Positions 7,175 to 14,403 of a stretch of 14,403 bases of DNA are shown in pieces. The position numbers and the translations under genes were made by a program. Position 1 is the stretch's first letter; each line of letters begins with the position of its first letter. Origin of the DNA: Russula earlei (Eukaryota > Basidiomycota > Agaricomycetes > Russulales > Russulaceae); the NCBI GenBank assembly GCA_025769875.1, contig JAGFNK010001136.1, positions 1 through 14,403 on the forward strand, written 5' to 3'. Under the pieces are notes generated by a model. It saw only the letters and a list, made by a program, of their open reading frames with translations, searched no databases and was not told the origin of the DNA.

Positions 7175-8434
7175 ATGTTTTCATTGCCACTACCGACCCC
7201 GATCCCCTCAACCTCAACCCACGTCATCCGGAACAGCACAAGCACCCACCCATGCTTTGTTCGCCAGGATCAGAGGTCATGGAATACGACCTCCAAGTCC
7301 CGACCCCGATCCTGACGACTTCTTTGGATGCACAGACCCCGATCACGATATACATGGATCAGACAATGGAAAACTTGAGGGAATCCCTCCTGAGTTTTTC
7401 AATGGCGACTGCGCATGGACACACGCCTTCCTGGTTGCATTCAACAGATTCATGTCCATGAACCATGACAGTAAGATTGCTAGAGACCCCATCAAAAAGT
7501 GTGCATATTTCTCTCACTGATGAAGGGACCTAAAGTCAAGGGATGGCTTGAAGCCATGGACCAATGGCTTGAAGACATACAAGCCAACACCACCAACATA
7601 CCACTCGGACTTACTGCATGGGAAGCACTGTGACAACACTCCCATCGTGCGTTCACCGACTACATGGAACATGAAAAGGCCCAAGATAGACTCAAAGAAC
7701 TCAAGATGAAAGATGGACTCCTCGATGACTATGTATCAGAATTTCAACTACTGGCCAGATGAGCAGGACTCGACCTCAATGAACCCACGGTTATGAGGCT
7801 CTTCGCATGGGGCCTACCTTGAAGCCTGGTCGAATCGTGCCTCAATTTGGAAGACCCCACCTCATTTGCAGATTGGGTCACGGCTGCGCAAAGGCATCAC
7901 CAAGTTTGGATGCGCAAATGCACAATCCTATCTGATCATTCTAGCACACACAGGCGCAACTTCAATCAGCCCCAGAACAACAGACCCTGGGGACGACTTA
8001 TCAACTCGGCCTGGGCCAACCATGGAAATAATCAAAGCAACGCTACACCGGCATGTCCACGCCTCCCACCATGTGACCCAAATGCGATGGATACTAGTGC
8101 AGGTGCAGCCCACAAAGTGGTCACCGAGGCAGAGAAACAGAAGCACCGAGAGGAAGGAAGATGCTTTCACTGTTCTCTCAGGGGACACCTAGCCCGCAAC
8201 TGCCCTACAAAACTGAAACATGAAACGACCCGTGCCTGCACCGCCAAAGTCACCACCATGACTGAACCCCCTACTATAGAGGTTATAGAGGAGGACGCAG
8301 TCATTAAATTAGCAAAGACAGCAAAGGCACTTTCTGTGAAAGATAGGGAAGCCTTTATTAAGGCTTTGATGGGAGACAATGAAGATAAAGAGGAGGATTT
8401 TTTCGGACGCTTGAGCATAATGGCAATTGCTTGA
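7171..8434 (+). pseudogene. gag: gag (capsid and nucleocapsid), disrupted
   Basis: Gag forms the virus-like particle and binds element RNA. Residues matching chromovirus capsids appear from about 7300 (PEFFNGD) through MKGPKVKGWLEAMD (7520 on). The nucleocapsid knuckle CFHCSLRGHLARNC, a CX2CX4HX4C, lies at 8162-8203. The ATG at 7171 overlaps the ORF0 stop, but the frame then changes around 7290-7310 and again at 7506-7512 (one base missing in a T run). In-frame TGA codons occur at 7631, 7760 and 7820. The final segment, 7847-8434, is open and ends in TGA at 8432. A slippery heptamer lies 28 nt before that stop. The exact N-terminus is uncertain because of the early frame change. Confidence 0.8.
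8398..8404 (+). promoter_or_regulatory. Candidate -1 ribosomal frameshift site (T TTT TTC)
   Basis: The heptamer lies in gag phase as GAT TTT TTC, fitting the X XXY YYZ rule. The pol frame is -1 relative to gag, is open from 8389, and overlaps gag for 46 nt, so a slip here would join them. I saw no strong stem-loop or pseudoknot in the next 60 nt. Confidence 0.55.
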
Positions 8435-10368
8435 GCTTCAGGTATCAACTCCATGTACAAGTCTCAAAGAAGTCAATATCAGTGATGACTACTATTTACA
8501 TTGGATCAAACAAAGCTGAAAGAAAAGCTCTGATAGACAGTGGAGCCACCGAATGCTTCATATCTCCCAAGTTGGCAAAAGAACTACACCTACAAACTGA
8601 AAAGTTAACCCCAGCCAGAAACGTCAAAAATGTTGATGGAATGCTCAATCATTTGGGAAAAATTACTCAGACTGTCAACTTAGAATTGAAACTATTGGGA
8701 CAAAGACATACACACCAATTCTTAGTCACGGACATAGGACAAGACAACATCATCCTGGGATACCCATTCCTAGAATCGACCAATCCAAGAATAAACTGGT
8801 CCAAAGGGACCATGATGGGAAGGATCACCCTCTTGGGAAACCAAGAAACACCAGCATGGATTAAAGCATTGATGGACTGGGAAGAAGGAGACGAACTATG
8901 GCTACAGACTCAAATATGCAAAAGTACCATAGCTCAACAACTAGCGGAATCACAAATACAGGATAAAACTAGAACCTGGCAAGAAACAGTTCCCCATCAA
9001 TACCATCAATATGGACAAGTGTTTATGGAACAAGAATTGGAAAGATTTCCTGGACCAAGGAAATGGGATCACGCCATTGACCTAAAACCAGATGCCCCAA
9101 CAACGATCAATTGTAGAGTATACCCCCTTTCACCTAAAGAAAAGGAAGAACAAGGGAAATTCCTCGAACAAAATTTATGACTTAAACGAATAAGAAGGTC
9201 CAATTTGCCATATGCTAGTGGATTCTTTCTTATAAAGAAGAAAGATGGTAAATTTCGACTGGTACAAGACTATAGAAATCTAAACAAATGGATGATACCT
9301 AACATATACCCACTACCTCTAATCCCAGAGCTTATCCACACCCTAGCAGGGAAGGAACTCTTCACCAAATTTGACATTAGATGGGGTTACAACAATATCC
9401 AGATCAAAGAAGGAGACGAGTGGAAAGCAGCCTTCAAAACTAGCGATGGGCTGTTTGAACCTATGGTAATGTTCTTCGGACTGACAAACTCTCCAGCCGC
9501 CTTTCAAACCATGATGGACGACATCTTTCAGGAAGAGCTCGCACAAGGATGGTTGAAAATCTACATGGATGACATCATCATTGCCACAAAAAATGACGAA
9601 ACAGAACATATGTCTAAAGTCAACCACATACTATCCAAATTAAAACAACACGACCTCTACCTCAAACCAGAAAAATGCCAATTCCACAAGAGAAAGGTAG
9701 AATACCTTGGGGTGATTATAGGAGAAGGAAAAATAACTATGGATCCTGTCAAAGTCAAAGGAATCAAGGATTGGCCAACCCCATCAACATTAAAGGAAGT
9801 CAGGAGTTTCTTGGGATTCTGCAACTTCTATCGAAACTTCATACCCAACTTCTCTATAAAAGCCAGGCCATTGAATGACTTGACAAAGAAAAATAAGCAA
9901 TGGGAATGGACAACAAAAGAGGATCAAGCCTTTCAATCTTAAAAGAAACTTGCGTATCCTACCCAGTACTTCGCACACCAAATTGGACAAAACAGTTCAT
10001 TTTAGATACTGATGCATCAGGATTTGCCATTGGAGCAGTCATATCCCAAGAATACAAAGATGGTCTACACCCAATCGCATACTATTCTAGAACATTATTG
10101 GATGCAGAAAGAAACTACGATGCACATGACAAAGAATTAGCAGCAGTAATCTTCGGACTAAAACATGGACGACCATTCTTCCTAGGAGCCGATAAACCAG
10201 TCAGAATAAGGACAGACCATAAAAACCTCACCTATTTCAAAGAACCACAAAAATTAACAGGACGACAAGCCAGATGGATGCAATACATGCAAGATTTCAA
10301 CATCACTATGGAACACGTCCCTGGACACACACACACAATTGCCAACACACTTTCTCATCACAAAGACC

Positions 10369-10380
10369 TTAACAAGGGGG
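10369..10380 (+). repeat. Internal copy of the polypurine core (candidate central PPT)
   Basis: TTAACAAGGGGG is identical to 13021-13032, which abuts the 3' LTR. It lies between RNase H and the integrase zinc finger, about 57% along the element. Central polypurine tracts that start a second plus strand are known in HIV-1 and Ty1; function here is inference. Confidence 0.4.
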
Positions 10381-11704
10381 TAGAAGAACAAAAAACCACG
10401 CTATTACCACCCAAATTTTCGCGGGAAAAACCTACCTACCAGACAAACCTGATGAACAACGAGAAATCTTGAGACAATTCCATGACACCCCCTTTGCAGG
10501 ACATCCAGGAATAGCTAACACCTGGGATTTAGTCAAACAATATTATGAAGGACCTAGACTACGACAGTTCATAGAACAATACGTCAAAGGATATGCCAAA
10601 TGTCAAGAATCTAAAACCAACATACCCAGAAAGAAAGCTACTACTTTCCCACTCGCCACACACGTTGAACAAGGCCCCTTTTAATATGTATTGATGGATC
10701 TCATCACTGACCTACCTAAATCAGAAGGATTCAACAGCATCCTTACCATTGTTGACCAAGGATGCTCTAAAGCGACAAAGTTCATCCCATGCAACAAAAC
10801 AATCGATGGAACAGGTGTCGCACATGAGTACTTGAAACACCTCATACCCTGGTTCGGTATTCCCAAAATAATCATCTCCAACAGGGACCCTCGATTCACA
10901 TCAAACTTCTCCAAAGCCATATGTAAAAATCTAGGCATCAAACAAAACATGTCCACCACATTCCACCCCCAGACCGACGGACAAACAGAAAGAATGAACG
11001 CATGGCTAGAACAATACCTAAGACCCTGGACCATGACCCATCCTCATTCCTGGGCAAAAATGCTTCCTTTAGCAGAATATGCACACAACTCATGGAAACA
11101 TGAAACATCACGAAGATCACCACATGAACTTCTCATGGGATTCAAACCCCAAATTAACATTAGTCTAGAAGACAACAACGTGCCTTCATCCACCAATCAC
11201 CTAAAACAACTAGAAGAAGCAAGATGGGATGCACAACAACTTCTAGAACGCAAACAACAACCCCTAAAACCTGACGTCAAGGAAAATGGAAGAAGGAACC
11301 CTCGTATGGCTAGAAGCAAAAAACCTCAAAACACGAGGAACACGCAAGTTAATGCCTAAAAGATACAGCCCATTTCCCATCACAAAAAGAATTTCCAAAG
11401 TTGCCTATCAATTACAACTCCCACCATCAATGAAGACACACGATGTCTTCCACGTCAATTTACTCCTCCCTTATAAGGAGACGGAAGAATACAGCACGCC
11501 ATTTACACGCCCCCCACTGACCATTGAAAACGAGGAAGAATACGAAATTGAAGCAATTCTAGACTCCAGAAGGTTTGGACGAACATGTAAACTTCAATAT
11601 CTCATACACTGGAAAGGATACCCTACATCAGATGACTCCTGGGTTGACCACCATGACCTTAATGCCCCAGAACTTCTAAAAGAATATTACACCGCATCAG
11701 CTGG

Positions 11705-12927
11705 ATGACCCCAGATATAAAGACACCACCTACAGACAATCATTCCTCACTGCTCTACCCCCACTCTACGATGTCCTCCACACAGAACTCTCCTGCTACC
11801 TCCACTGCTACTCTTGTACCCACTCCACCTTACTCTCCTACGCTCATTTATCTACCGCTGTCCAGAGAACCATCCTCTTCAACAGCAGCGACCATTAACA
11901 CTAGACTACTCATTCGACATGCTGCACAACACGCCACAATGATTGTACAAGCACACAAACTATGGGAAGACAACTCTCTCACCACCATACTATGCACCTT
12001 TGGCAATCGATCCCCCACATGAGGGACCAACTCTCCCATCAGAACCCACAGCCCTTCCTACCATGTTTGCTCCCCATCGCCTGATCCCATTCCAATCCTT
12101 CTATGCACAACTACTCCCATCATTGAACAGACCGAAAATATCATCCTGCTCAATGAAAACTTTGTCCAAACAAACTGCGAGAGAACACCACCCCCCATCT
12201 ACAAACCACCTGCTAACCGCACCCAACTTTCAGAGCTGGAAGAACTTGGAGAAGGATGGGAAGAAGGAGATCTAGGGCTCAACCTACTAATCCCAGACCC
12301 AGGCAACAAAGATGACACGCTTCCCCCTCACTTTGTCCTTCCCAACCTCACACACAGTTTCCCCTCCTTGCTAGCCACCTATGGCCCTGGATGCCCCACT
12401 CACTGTATACCTATTCGAGCACAAGCCAACCCCTATCCTCACCCCCTTCTCACACAAAAAGATGCCTTCCTGTTCAAAGATGGCCTTAGACATACCAAGG
12501 CAATAAATGAGGCACTCAGGTTCAAACAGGACCTGTCCCTAGAGGCTGAAGTACATCATTATCAGTTCGCCATAAAAAGATACGACAAATGGCAAATAAC
12601 CTTGTCACTGCTCGAGAGAGATATCATGACATGGTATGGGAAGTAAGGGATTCGGAAGTCAAACTAGCCAAGGCTAACGCCAAAGCTCATCTTGAACCAT
12701 GAGTCTTATTCGAGACCATGCCCCAACTCACCGATCAAGAACACGAGGATGCCAAAGAAGCCTTGATGGACCCATGGTGCCAATTCTCCCCTTGACTCTC
12801 TGACAAATGTGCTTGGTGCCATGACGGAGGACATGACACCTTCAAATGCCCCAAAATTGCCATCTGCGTCCTCTGCAATTGTCACGGACATATAGCTGAC
12901 CACTGCAGAAATCCACACCAACAATGA
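11705..12927 (+). pseudogene. ORF3: extra protein after pol with two CCHC zinc knuckles, disrupted
   Basis: The ATG at 11705 overlaps the pol stop as ATGA. One frame runs to TAA 12644 with a single TGA at 12020. A base is then missing around 12570-12592, and the reading continues in the next frame to TGA 12925, with premature TGA at 12700 and 12793. The product would be about 400 residues: a Ser/Thr/Pro-rich N-terminus, an acidic stretch (ELEELGEGWEEGD), a charged helix-prone region (near 12590-12690), and two CX2CX4HX4C knuckles at 12808-12849 and 12865-12906 separated by five residues. A further frame open to TAA 13022-13024 could be the original end. The knuckles suggest nucleic-acid binding. 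No Env-like signal peptide or membrane segment is seen. It might be a captured host gene or a second Gag-like protein; I do not recognise a named family. Confidence 0.65.
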
Positions 12928-13022
12928 AAAACCGACAGAATGTGTTGAGTCCCCCACGACCAACTTCATTTCCACACCCATCGCTGCCACTCCACCATTA
13001 TCCCTTATGCCACTTAGACGTT

Positions 13023-13035
13023 AACAAGGGGGTGA
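13023..13035 (+). promoter_or_regulatory. Polypurine tract (plus-strand primer)
   Basis: AACAAGGGGGTGA directly abuts the TGTCA of the 3' LTR. Its core is repeated exactly at 10369-10380. Confidence 0.75.
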
Positions 13036-13527
13036 TGTCACAAGTACCGGTACCTCAGACCAGACCGGCAACCGGACAAGCCTACCTGGACTAGCCTCAT
13101 GATTCCTGCACATTCTCATGACTCATTTGCCTCGCATGTACCACTATCTTCCAGCGTGTTCCAGTTCCAATCATCTCATTGCTACCTCATGTCTACCATT
13201 TGATATAGGACATATCTGTCTATATAAACCTGTCAGTAGAAGGGAACAAGCCCTAAGCTTGTTCTCTTGTGAAAGATCACTGGATTCAGCTTCAGAACTG
13301 TAGGCTTGCAGGAAATCAAGCAGTCGTCTCAGAAATCCTCTCATCTCTCTGAGTCTTCATATGTGAAGACTTATTCATCATATTTCCTCTCCACGGTACA
13401 CACTAGCCTTTGCTGTGTTGTCACCGAGAACCCCAATTCTCACAAGAACTTGTCATCTCGCTCGACTCAGTGCACATGTCTCGCGCATGAAACAATTTGT
13501 CAGCAACACCGCCCCCAGTCAGTGACA
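13036..13527 (+). repeat. 3' LTR, 492 bp
   Basis: Begins TGTCACAAGT and ends GTCAGTGACA, the same length as the 5' LTR, with no gaps in the alignment. The TATA box (13221-13228) and primer segment (13253-13265) are unchanged. About 31 of 33 differences from the 5' LTR are C/T or A/G. Confidence 0.95.
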
Positions 13528-13532
13528 GGCAC
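13528..13532 (+). repeat. Right target-site duplication (GGCAC)
   Basis: Exact copy of 6146-6150, immediately after the 3' LTR. Confidence 0.92.
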
Positions 13533-14403
13533 AGTTACTGGTAGCATCAAGAAGTTATGCAGAGAAGAGGCCAGTGTGACACAAGGGGATGGTCCTAAAG
13601 GAGTATCCCAGGGGTAGAGAGTGCCATAAACAAATGGACAGTCTGAAGACTGTCTGCTACTTTATTGAGCGCTTATATACTACAAGGGAACTGCTAAATA
13701 GGGAACAAGTCATAACCTTGTTATCAAGCACAATAGACAGATGAGTAAGAAGTCAGGGTATGCTCAGTCATGCTCAGTAAGCTGCTGAGTAAGGAGGCCC
13801 ATAATGATGAGTAAGGGCCTTTAGAGTCCACCATGTTCACTGCATGTGCAAAGCATCTGATTCATTGCCGTCAGTTAGTTTAGGGCCAGTCATTTTGAGG
13901 ACTTGGGGTATTTGTCAGTGGAGTAGTGTTGCCTAAAGCCCCTTATATAGTTCTATTAAGGTCCTGTAGAGTCAACCCTAATACTTCTATTAAGGTTCTC
14001 TAGTATTGCCTTATAGTTCGTTCTAAGGTTATTAGAGTTAGTCTAATAACATGTCGTAGAGCTTTTAGTATCTTGTTAGTGCCTCTTGTAGAGCACTTAG
14101 AGTCACCATAAAGGGTCCTTAGGGAGGCTATAATACTGTCCTTATTGCTAAAAGGGTTCCATTAAGTAGGCTTGCTGTATGTCGATTATGATGAGAATCG
14201 CTTGTGCAACAATGCATGCATGATATTGTGGACACCTCTACTCACCCCTTTTGTCTGTGTGAACAGGGGTGGCATCATAGAGGCTGGGTTTCCTCTAATA
14301 AGGAAGGGTCCTTCAAGGGCCCTCTCCAGGAAATCGTTTGTGACAGCACCTGTTGTGCAACTTTTGTATGTGCAGCTCTGATGCAAATGGGCTGCAAGCA
14401 CCC
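13533..14403. other. Right flank without a convincing gene; possible minus-strand LTR-like sequence 13577-14345
   Basis: On the minus strand the sequence has TATATAAGCGC (plus about 13668-13678) followed by CAATAAAGT, as in compact LTR promoter/polyadenylation regions. The stretch is bounded by TGACACAAGG (13577) and TTTGTGACA (ending 14345), which are LTR-like ends. However, the flanks show no 5-bp duplication, so this is weak. Within it, 13900-14110 has repeated words such as TCTATTAAGGT and TAGAGTCA. Short open frames near the end lack protein-like features. Confidence 0.25.
13637..13654. repeat. Perfect 8-bp hairpin
   Basis: GACAGTCT and AGACTGTC are separated by two bases. On the minus strand it lies just after the TATA/AATAAA-like segment, where an RNA hairpin would sit near a transcript end. 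Its role is unknown. Confidence 0.55.

Larger units (their letters stand above)
8389..11708 (+). pseudogene. pol: pol: protease, reverse transcriptase, RNase H, integrase, chromodomain (disrupted)
   Basis: Domains in order: aspartic protease with DSGA at 8536-8547; RT with FTKFDIRWGYNN (Asp at 9373) and YMDD at 9562-9573; RNase H with LDTDASG, ELAA and RTDHKN (about 9990-10240); integrase zinc finger (HD, AGHPG, then YAKC from 10592); integrase core with Asp 10697, Asn 10880 and Glu 10988; a GPF-like SPF motif; and a chromodomain at 11541-11690 (ILDSRR, LIHWKGY, DDSWV). There is no ATG start; expression as Gag-Pol by -1 frameshifting is likely. Breaks: TGA 9178, TAA 10682, one-base losses near 9940 and 10416-10420, and one extra base near 11280-11285. 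The zinc-finger Cys at 10592 is Tyr and the catalytic Asp at 10880 is Asn, so integration activity is lost. The ORF3 start overlaps its stop. Confidence 0.9.
6151..13527 (+). mobile_element. Full-length, decayed Ty3/Gypsy chromovirus (Tf1/sushi-like) with extra ORFs, 7,377 bp
   Basis: The element has two 492-bp LTRs, a 5-bp target duplication, an adjacent primer binding site and a polypurine tract, so it is a complete insertion. Domain order is gag (CCHC), protease, RT, RNase H, integrase, chromodomain, which defines a chromovirus. Two further reading frames are present: ORF0 before gag and ORF3 with two CCHC knuckles after pol. LTR identity is about 93% by hand count. Coding frames carry nine premature stops and several single-base frame slips, so this copy is not autonomous. 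It could still be mobilised in trans if intact relatives exist, because its cis signals look intact. Confidence 0.93.

Noticed and set aside
8405..8470. Stimulatory pseudoknot after the slippery site
   Set aside because: Only 4-bp pairings such as TTGA with TCAA were found by eye, which is not enough to claim a structure.
9343..9627. Minus-strand open frame within pol
   Set aside because: It is the antisense of the conserved RT core; the plus-strand motifs explain the openness.
11705..12927. ORF3 as an envelope protein
   Set aside because: No signal peptide, membrane segment or glycoprotein-like cysteine pattern is visible; the cysteines form zinc knuckles.
13577..14345. Second full solo LTR on the minus strand
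   Set aside because: Ends and a TATA-like box are suggestive, but the flanks do not match as a target duplication and no related copy is in the window; kept only as a low-confidence note.
1..14403. CRISPR array, rRNA, tRNA or bacterial operon features
   Set aside because: No regularly spaced repeats, ribosomal sequence, cloverleaf or Shine-Dalgarno-led gene runs were seen; the sequence looks eukaryotic.

Overview
This window looks like repeat-rich nuclear DNA of a mushroom-forming basidiomycete (Agaricomycetes). The main reasons are a chromodomain-bearing Ty3/Gypsy element of the Tf1/sushi type and a decayed gene resembling the hypothetical-protein family I know as DUF6532, which is common in Agaricomycetes. 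No RNA gene, CRISPR array, bacterial operon or clearly intact host gene is visible. The host assignment is inference.

Layout, left to right. (1) Positions 25-1342 and 4958-5832 are two halves of one decayed gene. (2) The left half carries a 112-bp palindromic MITE-like element (1043-1154). (3) The halves are split in phase by a 3,615-bp insertion (1343-4957) with perfect 12-bp terminal inverted repeats, subterminal inverted repeats, a 30-bp tandem repeat, a small CpG-containing candidate gene (3427-3799) and a minus-strand solo LTR (about 3786-4640). (4) Positions 6151-13527 are a complete but decayed 7,377-bp LTR retrotransposon with 492-bp LTRs and a 5-bp target duplication (GGCAC). (5) The right flank (13533-14403) has no convincing gene and may contain part of another LTR-like element.

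The large element is the most interesting object. Its order is LTR, self-primer binding site, upstream ORF (ORF0), gag, pol (protease, RT, RNase H, integrase, chromodomain), a third ORF (ORF3) with two CCHC zinc knuckles, polypurine tract, LTR. Four signals suggest how it worked. A 13-nt sequence at the predicted mRNA 5' end is perfectly complementary to the sequence 2 nt after the 5' LTR (Tf1-like self-priming). A T TTT TTC slippery heptamer sits in gag phase within the short gag/pol overlap. ATGA stop-start overlaps join ORF0 to gag and pol to ORF3. The 3' polypurine core is repeated exactly between RNase H and integrase.

The copy is dead. It has nine premature stops (eight are TGA), several 1-nt frame slips, an integrase catalytic Asp changed to Asn, and a lost zinc-finger Cys. 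The LTRs differ at about 33 of 492 positions by hand count, about 31 of them transitions, as expected from cytosine deamination. All similarities were judged by eye; no search was run.
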